64,000 nt of DNA, from contig JBGAKR010000001.1 of the NCBI GenBank assembly GCA_044224315.1, positions 806,001-870,000 of the forward strand. The letters run 5' to 3'. Below the pieces are notes generated by a model. That model worked only from the letters and a program-made list of their open reading frames with translations, was not told where the DNA came from and did no database searches. Shown here piece by piece: positions 49,555 through 59,700 of the stretch (positions within the stretch are counted from its first letter, which is position 1; every line of letters begins with the position of its first letter). The position numbers and the translations under genes were made by a program. The DNA comes from JAGXTF01 sp044224315 (GTDB lineage Bacteria; Bacteroidota; Bacteroidia; NS11-12g; UBA955).

Positions 49555-52500
49555 ATGTACCGTACCCTCAAACAACTCAATTGGCCGGCAATCGAAGAAG
49601 AAATTCTCGAATTTTGGGATAAGCATAAAATCTTTGAACAAAGCATTACCAACCGGCCGGCCGATAAGGCTTTTACCTTCTATGAAGGCCCCCCGAGTGC
49701 AAACGGTATGCCCGGCATTCACCACGTAATGGCCCGCGCCATTAAAGATATCTTTTGCCGCTATAAAACCCTGGATGGATTCCGCGTTGAACGCAAAGGC
49801 GGTTGGGATACCCATGGCCTTCCCATTGAGCTGCAAGTAGAAAAACGACTGGGAATCCGCAAAGACGATATCGGAGAAAAAATTTCTGTTGCCGATTACA
49901 ACAAAGAATGCCGCAAAGATGTATTGGAATTTAAAGATATCTGGGACGATCTTACCCGCCGCATTGGCTATTGGGTAGACCTGGATAACCCTTACATCAC
50001 CTACGAAAACAATTACATCGAAACCCTGTGGAACCTGCTCAAAAGGCTGTACGATAAAAATCTGTTGTACAAGGGTTACACCATTCAACCATATTCTCCC
50101 GCAGCGGGAACAGGCCTCAGCAGCCATGAACTAAACCAGCCCGGCACCTACAAAATGGTGAAAGACACCACCATTGTGGCCCAGTTTAAGGTTGCCAATA
50201 CCCAAAACGAATATTTCCTGGCTTGGACTACCACTCCATGGACCTTGCCCAGCAATACCGGCCTGGCAGTTGGGGCGAAAATTGATTATGTGCAACTCGA
50301 AACCCTGAATCCATACACCGGCCAACACCAGTTTGTGACCCTGGCCAAGGATTTAGCCGGAAAATATTTTAGCGCCGAAGGCGAAAATGCAGACTTTGCC
50401 GATTTTAAACCCGGGAGCAAAATTTTGCCCTGGAAATTGGTAAAAACCATGAAAGGTGCCGAACTGGCCGGCATCCGGTACGAGCAACTGCTGCCCTATG
50501 CCCAGCCCGAAACCGGTGACGCGTTTAAAGTAGTTACCGCCGATTTTGTAAGCACCGAAGACGGTACCGGTATTGTGCACATAGCCCCAAGTTTTGGTGC
50601 CGATGACTTTAAAACCGCACGCGATAATGGCTTGGGTGCCCTTACCCTGGTAGATAAAAAAGGTAGGTTTACGCCGGAAGTAACCGACTTTGCCGGTGAG
50701 TTTGTAAAAGAACAATACCTAAACGACGAAGAAAAAGAAGCCGAACGTGTAAAACAGGGCCGCGATAAATACCTGAGTGTGGATGAACGCATCTCCATCA
50801 AACTGAAACAGGAAAACAAAGCCTTTAAAGTAGAACGCTACGAGCATACCTACCCCCATTGTTGGCGCACCGATAAACCCATTTTGTACTACCCATTGGA
50901 AAGCTGGTTTATCAAAACCACCGCTGCAAAAGAACGGTTGGTAGAACTGAATAAAACCATCAACTGGAAACCCGCCAGCACCGGAGAAGGCCGTTTTGGC
51001 AACTGGCTGGAAAATCTTGTAGACTGGAACCTTAGCCGAAGCCGTTACTGGGGAACCCCCTTGCCCATCTGGCGCACCGAGGATGGCACCGAAGAAATCT
51101 GCATTGGCAGTGTAGCCGAATTGGTGGCCGAAATAAGCAAAGCCAACCAGGCACTGGGTTTGAACCACGAAATTGACCCGCATAACTTTGACTTGCACCG
51201 CCCCTACTGCGACGATATTACCCTGGTAAGCCCAAGTGGCAAACCCATGAAACGCGAAGCCGACCTTATTGATGTATGGTTCGACAGTGGGGCCATGCCC
51301 TATGCCCAATGGCACTGGCCTTTCGAAAACGACGAGGTATTTAAACGCAATTTCCCCGCCGATTTTATTGCCGAAGGTGTAGACCAAACCCGCGGTTGGT
51401 TCTTTACCTTGCACGCAATATCAGTGCTGCTGTTCGATCAGGTAGCTTTTAAAAATGTAATTGCCAACGGATTGGTGCTGGATAAAAACGGCAACAAAAT
51501 GAGCAAACGCCTGGGCAATGCTGTAGACCCGTTTGCCACAATTGCAAAATACGGGGCCGATGCCACCCGCTGGTACATGGTTACCAATGCCCCACCCTGG
51601 GACAACCTGAAGTTCGACATAGAAGGTGTGGTAGAATCCCAACGCAAGTTTTTAGGTACCCTATACAATACTTACGGATTCTTCTCCATCTATGCCAATA
51701 TCGATCAGTTTACCTTCGATTCAGGCAAACAAATTCCGGTCGAAAACCGCCCTGAGCTGGATCGTTGGGTTTTGAGCCGATTGCAAAACCTGATTTTGGA
51801 TGTGCGCGCTGCATTCAACGATTACGACCCCACCGCTGCTGGGCGCGCCATTGAAGATTTTGTAGACCGCGACCTTAGTAACTGGTATGTGCGCCTTAGC
51901 CGAAAACGGTTTTGGCATGGCGAAATGACTGCCGACAAACAGGCTGCTTACGAAACCCTGTTTGAATGTTTGCGCGTTACAGCCCAGCTGATGAGTCCAA
52001 TTGCCCCCTTCTTTTCTGACTGGTTGTACCAAAGCCTGAGACAACCCCACCTGCAAAACGGACAAGTTGTAGAACCCGGACTGGAAGCAGCCTCGGTACA
52101 TCTTACCAATTTGGTAAACGCCCGCGAAAATCTGATCGACAAAAACCTGGAAGGTTCGGTAGGCCTAGCCCAGCAAATCTGCAGCCTGGTGCTGTCCCTG
52201 CGCAAGAAAGAAAAAATCAAAGTGCGTCAGCCCCTGCAACGTATCATGGTACCTGTGCTCAACAGCGAGTTTTCTCAATTGCTGCACCATGTTGAGCCAT
52301 TAATTTTAAATGAAGTTAACGTAAAGGAACTACAATACCTCGATGCCTCAAATAGCCTGATTGTTAAAAAAATAAAACCCAACTTTAAAACCCTTGGACC
52401 CAAGTTGGGCGGAGATATGAAACAATTGGCTGCTGCTGTAAATACCTTTGGGCAGGATGAGATTAAAGCCCTGGAAACCAATGGACGCCTGGATGTAGAT

Positions 52501-52887
52501 TTGGGTGCCCGACAGTTTGAATTGTTACTGGAAGATGTAGAAATCCAAACCCAGGATATGCCCGGATGGATGGTTGCATCGGAAGGCAATGTAACTGTGG
52601 CACTTGACGTTATCATTACACCCGAACTGAAAATGGAGGGTATGGCCCGCGAATTTGTAAACCGCATCCAAAACCTGCGCAAAGACTCAGGCCTCGACGT
52701 TACCGACCGCATCGAAATCCGATTTAATGGAAGTGCAGAGCTGCAAAACAGTGTGAACGGGTTTATCACCTATATTTGCAACGAGGTACTTGCCAAGTCC
52801 GTGGATTTTGATGCTTCTGTAAACACAAACGAAGTAGAAATAAACGAAGAAAACGCTTACCTTTTAATAACCAAAACAAACCGTTAA
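49555..52887 (+). CDS. ileS: Isoleucyl-tRNA synthetase
   Basis: A 1110-aa class I synthetase that charges tRNA-Ile. The HIGH-equivalent is GIHH at residues 54-57 (within PPSANGMPGIHHVMAR); KMSKR is at 648-652. The editing domain (LAWTTTPWTLPSNTGLAVG) and the WFDSGAMPYAQWHWP segment before the second half of the Rossmann fold are intact. The length and long C-terminal extension match the IleS2 (eukaryote-like) type common in Bacteroidota. It is separated by 1 nt from the DksA-like gene, followed by lspA. Confidence 0.97.
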   Translation: MYRTLKQLNWPAIEEEILEFWDKHKIFEQSITNRPADKAFTFYEGPPSANGMPGIHHVMARAIKDIFCRYKTLDGFRVERKGGWDTHGLPIELQVEKRLGIRKDDIGEKISVADYNKECRKDVLEFKDIWDDLTRRIGYWVDLDNPYITYENNYIETLWNLLKRLYDKNLLYKGYTIQPYSPAAGTGLSSHELNQPGTYKMVKDTTIVAQFKVANTQNEYFLAWTTTPWTLPSNTGLAVGAKIDYVQLETLNPYTGQHQFVTLAKDLAGKYFSAEGENADFADFKPGSKILPWKLVKTMKGAELAGIRYEQLLPYAQPETGDAFKVVTADFVSTEDGTGIVHIAPSFGADDFKTARDNGLGALTLVDKKGRFTPEVTDFAGEFVKEQYLNDEEKEAERVKQGRDKYLSVDERISIKLKQENKAFKVERYEHTYPHCWRTDKPILYYPLESWFIKTTAAKERLVELNKTINWKPASTGEGRFGNWLENLVDWNLSRSRYWGTPLPIWRTEDGTEEICIGSVAELVAEISKANQALGLNHEIDPHNFDLHRPYCDDITLVSPSGKPMKREADLIDVWFDSGAMPYAQWHWPFENDEVFKRNFPADFIAEGVDQTRGWFFTLHAISVLLFDQVAFKNVIANGLVLDKNGNKMSKRLGNAVDPFATIAKYGADATRWYMVTNAPPWDNLKFDIEGVVESQRKFLGTLYNTYGFFSIYANIDQFTFDSGKQIPVENRPELDRWVLSRLQNLILDVRAAFNDYDPTAAGRAIEDFVDRDLSNWYVRLSRKRFWHGEMTADKQAAYETLFECLRVTAQLMSPIAPFFSDWLYQSLRQPHLQNGQVVEPGLEAASVHLTNLVNARENLIDKNLEGSVGLAQQICSLVLSLRKKEKIKVRQPLQRIMVPVLNSEFSQLLHHVEPLILNEVNVKELQYLDASNSLIVKKIKPNFKTLGPKLGGDMKQLAAAVNTFGQDEIKALETNGRLDVDLGARQFELLLEDVEIQTQDMPGWMVASEGNVTVALDVIITPELKMEGMAREFVNRIQNLRKDSGLDVTDRIEIRFNGSAELQNSVNGFITYICNEVLAKSVDFDASVNTNEVEINEENAYLLITKTNR

Positions 52888-52888
52888 T

Positions 52889-53260
52889 ATGGAAAAGAGC
52901 CGATACAGCGATGAAGAATTACAGGAATTCAAGACTTTGATTCTGGGTAAACTCGATGTTGCACGTGAAGAATTCAATACCCTTCAGAAAAGTCTTCGCG
53001 ACGGAAATGAGAATGGTACCGATAGTACCAACAACAATTACCTTACTATGGATGATGGGGCCGATACTTTTGAAAAAGAAAATACAACCCAGCTTGCTGC
53101 CCGTTTGATGAAATTTATTCAAAACCTGGAAGCAGCCCTGGTGCGTATTGAAAACAAAACTTACGGCATTTGCAAAACCACTGGTAAACTTATACCTAAG
53201 GAACGCCTGCGCGCGGTACCCCATACCACCCAGACCATAGAGGCCAAACTGCAGAAATAA
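52889..53260 (+). CDS. DksA/TraR-family regulator with degenerate zinc finger
   Basis: A 123-aa protein. The N-terminal coiled coil (YSDEELQEFKTLILGKLDVA) and the acidic segment (MDDGADTFEKE) are followed by the TraR/DksA C-terminal block (LEAALVRIENKTYGICKTTG, RLRAVPHTT). Only one Cys (Cys95) of the four zinc ligands remains. This degenerate form is usual in Bacteroidota. Family members bind the RNA polymerase secondary channel and modulate stringent-response transcription. It is translated with ileS (1-nt gap) and lspA (7-nt gap). Confidence 0.9.
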   Translation: MEKSRYSDEELQEFKTLILGKLDVAREEFNTLQKSLRDGNENGTDSTNNNYLTMDDGADTFEKENTTQLAARLMKFIQNLEAALVRIENKTYGICKTTGKLIPKERLRAVPHTTQTIEAKLQK

Positions 53261-53267
53261 CCCTGCC

Positions 53268-53999
53268 TTGCAAAACCCAGCCCAACTGCCTTTGAATAAG
53301 TGGAAGATTTTTCTTCCGCTTTCTATTTTATTGATTTGTGTAGCCCTGGATCAATGGATAAAAGTGTATGTAAAAACACACTTTGCCATGAACGAGGTAC
53401 GCAATGTTTTTGGCCATTGGTTTCAACTCTATTTTATCGAAAACAACGGAATGGCTTTTGGCCTTGAATGGGGCGGAAAACCCGGCAAACTGCTGCTAAC
53501 GGGTTTCAGAGTTGCGGTTTCGTGCTTTGGAGCCTGGTACCTTTGGAAAAACATTCGCCGCGGCGCACCCAACGGTTTGCTCATTGCCATAGCCCTCATT
53601 ATGGCCGGGGCCATTGGCAATATCATCGACTCGGTTTTTTACGGCGTTTGGTTTAAAGAACGCAATCTATACGAAGGTGGCTATTTTATGGGCCATGTGG
53701 TAGACATGTTTTATGCCCCTATTATCGAAGGTCATTTCCCCTCCTGGTTCCCGTTCTGGAAAAATGAAGCCTTTACCTTTTTTAGCCCTATTTGGAATGG
53801 CGCCGATGCCTGCATAACCATTGGAGTAGCCCTGATTATCATTGGCCAGAAGAAGTATTTTAACCATCCTGCTGCCAAGCCACAAGATTCACCCGAAGAA
53901 TCGGTGACCCCGGATGCAGATTTACCAGTCAATGAACCATCTTCATTTATCTCCGAAGATAGTACTGAATCCGGCACTTCCGAGCTTCCTCCTCAATGA
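53268..53999 (+). CDS. lspA: Lipoprotein signal peptidase (signal peptidase II)
   Basis: A 243-aa inner-membrane aspartyl protease that removes signal peptides from prolipoproteins. Catalytic aspartates are Asp121 (GAIGNIIDSVFYG) and Asp180 (WNGADACITIG); four membrane segments are visible. No ATG lies near the conserved start, so TTG at 53268 (or TTG at 53292) must initiate. The ~40-residue acidic Pro/Ser/Glu-rich C-terminal tail (PEESVTPDADLP) is longer than in most homologues. Third gene of the ileS unit. Confidence 0.94.
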   Translation: MQNPAQLPLNKWKIFLPLSILLICVALDQWIKVYVKTHFAMNEVRNVFGHWFQLYFIENNGMAFGLEWGGKPGKLLLTGFRVAVSCFGAWYLWKNIRRGAPNGLLIAIALIMAGAIGNIIDSVFYGVWFKERNLYEGGYFMGHVVDMFYAPIIEGHFPSWFPFWKNEAFTFFSPIWNGADACITIGVALIIIGQKKYFNHPAAKPQDSPEESVTPDADLPVNEPSSFISEDSTESGTSELPPQ

Positions 54000-54036
54000 A
54001 TCACTGATTAGGCAAGGGGTTTTCGCCTTTTAGCCC

Positions 54037-54044
54037 TATCTTTG
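54037..54044 (+). promoter_or_regulatory. Bacteroidota -7 promoter box for der
   Basis: TATCTTTG is a perfect TAnnTTTG match ending 11 nt before the der ATG at 54056. Confidence 0.55.
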
Positions 54045-54055
54045 CAGATTCTTTT

Positions 54056-55366
54056 ATGAGCCGCATTGTTGCAATTGTTGGCCGGCCAAATGTCGGAAAA
54101 TCCACCCTTTTTAATCGCCTTACGGGCGAACGCAAAGCCATTGTAGACGATGTATGCGGCGTTACCCGCGACAGACATTATGGTTCATCCGACTGGAATG
54201 GGGTAGATTTTACCGTAATTGATACCGGCGGATTTGTGCCTACCAGTACAGATGTATTTGAAGCCGCCATCCGGGAGCAAGTGCACATAGCAATCGATGA
54301 GGCCGATGTGTTGCTTTTTGTTGTAGATGTTACAGCCGATGTGCACCCACTGGATGAAGATTTTGCCAATGTTCTGCATCGTTGCAATAAACCGGTTTTA
54401 CTGGTTGTAAATAAGGTAGACAATGACCGTTTGCGCCTGGATAGTACCGTGTTTTACAGCCTGGGTTTTGAAAAATACCATGAAATTTCTGCCATTACGG
54501 GTAGCGGAAGCGGCGAATTGCTGGATGAGGTTGCCTCAATACTCAAAGACCTTCCTGCCGAACATCGCGAAGAAAACCTACCCCGCATAGCCATTGTAGG
54601 CCGCCCCAATGTGGGAAAATCTTCCCTGATCAATGCATTCATCGGGCAAGACCGAAATATCGTAACCAATATAGCCGGCACCACCCGCGATAGCATAGAT
54701 ACCCGCTATAAAGCCTATGGAAAAGAATTTATCATTACCGACACCGCCGGAATACGCCGCAAAAGCAAGGTAAGCGAAAATATCGAATTCTACAGTGTAA
54801 TGCGCAGTTTGCGCGCATTGGAAAATTCGGATGTTGTTGTGATTGTAATTGATGCCCTGCTGGGCCTCGAAGCTCAAGACCTGAACCTCTTCTGGATGGC
54901 ACACCGGCAGGGTAAAGGCATAGTAATGCTGGTAAACAAATGGGACCTGGTAGAAAAAGACACCAATACCCACCTGCGCTATGCCGAGGATATCCGCGAA
55001 AAAACCTCGCCATTTGTGGATTTTCCAATCCTGTTTATTTCTGCCCTTACCAAACAGCGCATTTTCCAGGCCATGGAAACCATTTTGGAGGTATACGATT
55101 GCCTTACCTTTAAAACCACTACAAACGAACTTAATAATTACCTGTTGCCCATTATGGATGCGTTTCCACCCCCTGCAACCAAAGGCAAGTTTGTAAAAAT
55201 TAAATATGTAACCCAATTGCGCACCCGCCGTGTGGCTTTTGCCCTGTTTTGCAACCTGCCCCAGTATGTGCCGGATAGTTACAGCCGCTTTTTGGAAAAC
55301 AAACTGCGCGAGCACTACAAACTCAGTGGTGTGCCAGTATCACTTTTCTTCCGTAAAAAGAATTAA
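54056..55366 (+). CDS. der: Ribosome-biogenesis GTPase Der (EngA)
   Basis: A 436-aa protein with two tandem GTPase domains and a KH-like C-terminal domain. Walker A motifs are GRPNVGKSTLF (residues 9-19) and GRPNVGKSSLI (about 182-192), with DTGG/DTAG switches and VNKVD / VNKWD specificity motifs. Der acts in 50S subunit maturation. It has its own promoter and is followed 8 nt later by rlmN. Confidence 0.97.
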   Translation: MSRIVAIVGRPNVGKSTLFNRLTGERKAIVDDVCGVTRDRHYGSSDWNGVDFTVIDTGGFVPTSTDVFEAAIREQVHIAIDEADVLLFVVDVTADVHPLDEDFANVLHRCNKPVLLVVNKVDNDRLRLDSTVFYSLGFEKYHEISAITGSGSGELLDEVASILKDLPAEHREENLPRIAIVGRPNVGKSSLINAFIGQDRNIVTNIAGTTRDSIDTRYKAYGKEFIITDTAGIRRKSKVSENIEFYSVMRSLRALENSDVVVIVIDALLGLEAQDLNLFWMAHRQGKGIVMLVNKWDLVEKDTNTHLRYAEDIREKTSPFVDFPILFISALTKQRIFQAMETILEVYDCLTFKTTTNELNNYLLPIMDAFPPPATKGKFVKIKYVTQLRTRRVAFALFCNLPQYVPDSYSRFLENKLREHYKLSGVPVSLFFRKKN

Positions 55367-55374
55367 TCTGCCTT

Positions 55375-56418
55375 ATGGCCGCCGCCAAAGACATTCGCAA
55401 TTTTTCCAAACCCGAAATGGAAGCCATTTTTAAAGAAATGGGCTTACCCGCTTTCCGTGCCCGCCAGGTATACAAATGGCTATGGCAGAAAGGCGCAAGG
55501 GGTTTTGAAGAAATGACAGATTTGCCCAAGGATTTGCGCGTCAAACTCAGCGAAACTTTTCTGCTCAGGCCTGTGACCATTCACCTGGAACAAAAAAGTA
55601 AGGATGGCACCATAAAATGCGCATTTAAATTGCACGATGGTTTTTTTATTGAAGGCGTGCTAATCCCCACTGAAACCCGCATGACCGCCTGTGTGAGCAG
55701 CCAGGTGGGTTGCAGCCTCGATTGTAAATTCTGTGCTACCGGTTATCTCAAACGCGAAAGAAACCTCGATGCTTCTGAAATCTTCGATCAGGTTTGGCTG
55801 CTGAATAAATTGGCTATTGAAAATTACGGTAAAGGGCTCGACAATATTGTGTATATGGGTATGGGTGAACCCCTTTTGAATTATGCAAACATGTGGCGAA
55901 GCGTGGAGCTCATAACCTCGGAAGATGGCTTGCACATGAGCCCCCAACGCATTACCGTTTCTACTGCTGGCATTGCCAAAATGATAACCAAAATGGCCGA
56001 TGATGGTGCCCGTTTTAACCTGGCCCTAAGCCTGCACGCTGCCAACAATCAAAAACGCAGTGCCATAATGCCCATCAACGAAAGCAATACCCTGGAGATG
56101 CTGGCAGAGGCACTTTTACATTGGTACACCAAAACCGGCAACCGCCCCACCCTCGAATACGCGGTAATTGATGGTGTAAATGATGACTCCGAAGAATTGG
56201 ACGAACTTGTAACCTTTGCCCGCAAATTCCCTTGCAAAATCAACATGATTGAATACAACCCCATTTCATTGGCCCAATATAAAGCCACAGAAAAAAGCAA
56301 AATGGAACGCTTTGCCCATGGCCTGGAAATGCACAATTTAATCGTAAATATTCGCAGAAGCCGAGGCAGAGACATTGATGCTGCTTGTGGTCAATTGGTT
56401 AACAACAGCTTGAGCTGA
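55375..56418 (+). CDS. rlmN: 23S rRNA/tRNA adenine-C2 methyltransferase RlmN
   Basis: A 347-aa radical-SAM enzyme that methylates A2503 of 23S rRNA and A37 of some tRNAs. The CxxxCxxC cluster motif is Cys113, Cys117, Cys120 (VGCSLDCKFCATG). The SAM-binding GMGEPLLN and the C-terminal methyl-carrying Cys338 (DIDAACGQL) are present. The length is normal. It sits 8 nt after der and is probably co-transcribed. Confidence 0.97.
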   Translation: MAAAKDIRNFSKPEMEAIFKEMGLPAFRARQVYKWLWQKGARGFEEMTDLPKDLRVKLSETFLLRPVTIHLEQKSKDGTIKCAFKLHDGFFIEGVLIPTETRMTACVSSQVGCSLDCKFCATGYLKRERNLDASEIFDQVWLLNKLAIENYGKGLDNIVYMGMGEPLLNYANMWRSVELITSEDGLHMSPQRITVSTAGIAKMITKMADDGARFNLALSLHAANNQKRSAIMPINESNTLEMLAEALLHWYTKTGNRPTLEYAVIDGVNDDSEELDELVTFARKFPCKINMIEYNPISLAQYKATEKSKMERFAHGLEMHNLIVNIRRSRGRDIDAACGQLVNNSLS

Positions 56419-56530
56419 CCAAATCAGTCCACTTTTATATACAAATCCCTCTATTTTCGTCAGAAAACTGTCAGTTTAGACACATACTGGTGGGTATTAA
56501 TAAGTTAATAAACATTTTTTCCCAACTTAA

Positions 56531-56560
56531 TTTTGCTTTTTGACGAAAATGTGTAACTTG
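56531..56560 (+). promoter_or_regulatory. Candidate promoter for the PKD giant
   Basis: TTTTG (56531-56535), an 18-bp spacer and TAACTTG (56554-56560) resemble the Bacteroidota -33/-7 pair, with one base missing in the -7 element. Transcription would begin near 56566, giving a ~136-nt leader before the ATG at 56702. Confidence 0.45.
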
Positions 56561-56565
56561 CACCC

Positions 56566-56701
56566 TTATTCCGGTGAGCTCTGGCAGGCTCCGACAACTT
56601 TTTATTCCAGAAACAATGCCAATGAAGCAACCCAGGTAGCTTCTTCGTTGTCAAAGAATAAACTGGATGAAAGTCCGGGATTTACAAACCACGGAGGGAA
56701 A
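56566..56701 (+). ncRNA. Structured 5' leader (candidate cis-regulatory RNA)
   Basis: The leader can form an outer stem ATTCCGG/CCGGGAT (56568-56574 with 56675-56681), a hairpin GAGC/GCTC (56576-56579 with 56588-56591), a stem GACAAC/GTTGTC (56593-56598 with 56647-56652) enclosing a hairpin GAAGC/GCTTC (56624-56628 with 56639-56643), and a crossing 5-bp helix TCCAG/CTGGA (56606-56610 with 56663-56667) that would make a pseudoknot. The nested, multi-stem layout next to a start codon is riboswitch-like. It does not match the c-di-GMP-I, TPP, SAM, cobalamin or fluoride consensus as I know them. Stems were found by eye. Confidence 0.4.
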
Positions 56702-59700
56702 ATGGCAAAATTTACGAGTAGAAAGACTTGGTATCTACCAATGCTTTTGCTGCTGGCAGCGGCACTTGCACCAACAAAATCTTACGCAGCTTGCGGCAAT
56801 GTTACACCCGCGTTTGGCTATTCCAAAAGCAGATCTTGCGGGGTTCCTGTAGTTATAACCTTATCCAATACATCCACGGGTGCCAGCCAAAATGTGGCTA
56901 CCTACAGCTGGTATGTAGGCACTACACTGATTAAAACTGTAGTGGGCAAATCCGGAACCAGCTATCAGATAAACACACCCGGATCTTATACCTTTAAACT
57001 GGTTGCCAAAGACACCGGTAAGGTGGGCTGTAAAGACAGCACCAGCGCTACCATCACTATCAATGCCAGCGGCCCTAAAATTATCGACGGCAATGGCATT
57101 ACTTCCTATGCCCCCAGTTGGGACCAATGCATTGCTACTACCGGCACACCCGATACTTTCGGCATCTTCGTTCAACCGAATGATACCCTGTTTAGCTATA
57201 CAATTATTTGGGGAGATGCCTCAACCAACAGCACCGGCAGCCAGCTGCTGAAAACCCAGAAAATTTATCATAAATACTCCGCATTGGGCCAGTTTCCCAT
57301 TATTATTATCAGCACCAAAAACGGTTGTACTGATAGTTTAAAGGGTATCGTCTCCAACGAACGAAACCCGGTTGCCGGGGTTATTGGGCCGCCCTCAGGT
57401 ACAAATTCAGGTTGCGTTCCTTTGAAAGTACGGTTTATCAATAACTCTGTTAAAAGCTCACCCACCACCACATTCACTTGGGATATGGGCGATGGAACCA
57501 AATATATACTTCCTTCTTCTACTTATAAAGATACACTTTACCATACCTACAAGAAAAGCACTTGCAGTGGGTCTGTTAAAGTAACCATGGACAATGCCTG
57601 TGGCAGCAGTTATTCTATTTGGAACCCGATCCAGGCCAGCAGTAAAGACACAGCCATCGTGGCACTGGCCAATCCGGGCAACTGCGATTTAACCAAAGAT
57701 TTCCTTTTTGACAATAATTCGCAAACCAAGTTTTGCGGTAGTCCAAACCCCCGTAAATACAAATTTTTATGGGGCGATGGAACCCAATCTTCATGGTTAA
57801 GCACCCAAGCCCAGCAAGCCCATAAATTCAGTGCGCGTGGCACGTATACCATCCGTCTTATCGACTCAAACTCGTGCGGAATGGATACCGCCAAGCTCAT
57901 TTGGACCATCGATTCTTTACCTAAAGCAAAAGCGAAAGGAACTCCCATTTCGGGCTGCTCACCACTATCTGTTTCACTCGATGATATCAGTACAGGCAAA
58001 GTACTGAGTCGCAGCTGGGATTTTGGTGATTTTACCGGTACTAGTTCCGCAAAATCTCCGGTGCACGTTTACACCTCAGGAGGTAAATACAATGCCATTT
58101 TAACCGTGGGTAATAACTGCGGCAATGTAAAGGATACCGTTAAAATATCGGTACGGCAAAAGGTTAAAGCCGGTATAGGTTTTATATCGGGTGGATGCGC
58201 CCCTTATACGGTAAATTTTTCTAATACTACCACGGCTGGATCGGCAGGTGCCGCCACCTATTATTGGGATTTCGGAGATGGAACTACATCTACAGCCACC
58301 AACCCCTCAAGCAAAACATATACAACGCTTGGCAGCGTTACAGTAATGCTTATTGCCACTGACAGCTGTGGAAAGGATACTTTTAAACGCACTTTCTTGG
58401 TGCGCGACAAACCTACTGCCACCATTACCGTGCTTTCCAACCGTATTTGTGTGGGTTCACCCATCGATATAGAGTTTAAAACCAGCGCCGTAAATACTGC
58501 CAACGTAATTTGGGGAGATGGCAAAGCCGGCACATCCTATTTTGGATTAGGCGGAGGTGTAAACAAAACCGTTACCCATACCTACGATTCAGCCAAAACA
58601 TACATATTTGGCATTTATATGGTTGATCCAAGCGGTTGCAGCGACACGGCTAAACTACCCATTACCATCAATCCCCGCCCAACCATCAACTTTACTTATA
58701 CCCCTACCAATGGGTGTGGCCCGCTGGATGTGAAATTTACCAATACCAGTACCCATAATGGCATTGGAACCATTGCAAACATGACTTTCCTATGGAATTA
58801 CAGCAATGGAACCAAAAGTTACGGAAAAGACTCATTGGCCCGATTTAACTATTTCAAAACCCGCGATACTATTTACCCGGTTAAACTCATTGGAACCAAT
58901 AAATATGGCTGCGTAGATTCAAGTTCTAAATCGGTACGCGTTTATCCAAAACCACTCAGCAAATTTTCATTGAGTAACCTTAGCGGATGTGCACCCCTTG
59001 ATATTACCACTACCAACAACTCTATACCCTACGATACCGGCTCTATTGCCATTATGAAATTTGTATGGGATTTTGGCAACGGTAAAAAAGCCTACTCTAA
59101 AGATTCATCGGCACGCTACATAGCCAGTAAAACCAAAGATACCGTTTACACCATCAGCCTCATTGGCATATCCGAGCATGGTTGTATGGATACCAGTTAC
59201 ACCACAGTAAGGGTATACCCCAAACCCTTGTCGAGGTTTACACCTTCGGCCAGCAGTGGTTGTGGCCCGCTTAAAATCAATTACGGCAATACAAGTACCC
59301 CGTATGATACAGGCTCAATTTCCATTATGACCTTCAACTGGGATTTTGGAAACCGCATTTCATCCACAGCTACTTACCCATCGGCAACCTATTCCGATAA
59401 AATAAATAACGATACCACCTACATTGTGAAGCTGATTGCCACCAGCGAGCATGGCTGCAAAGACACAAGTACCAAAAATATACTGCTGCACCCCAATCCT
59501 AAAATACAATACAATGTAAGCCAAAATAATGGCTGCGGTCCATTGGCTGTGAACTTTACAAACAACTCCATCAACGGAACAAAATGGAGTTGGGAATTTG
59601 GGGCATACGGAAAAGATACCACCCGCAATCCGAAAAAGATATTCTATGGCAGACCCATTTTTGACAGTGTGGTGGTGGTAAAACTGAGCTCCATTTCAAA

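Noticed and set aside
52889..53260. DksA-like gene as a damaged gene because three zinc ligands are missing
   Set aside because: The frame is intact and this degenerate finger is the normal form in Bacteroidota, so it is not decay.
56540..56701. N-terminal extension of the PKD protein from a TTG codon
   Set aside because: The extension precedes a typical signal peptide that starts at ATG 56702, and it coincides with the promoter and the structured leader.
56566..56701. c-di-GMP-I riboswitch identity for the leader
   Set aside because: GAAAGTCCGGG and CAAACC look similar at first, but the conserved GGGACGCAAAGCC-type core and helix order do not fit.
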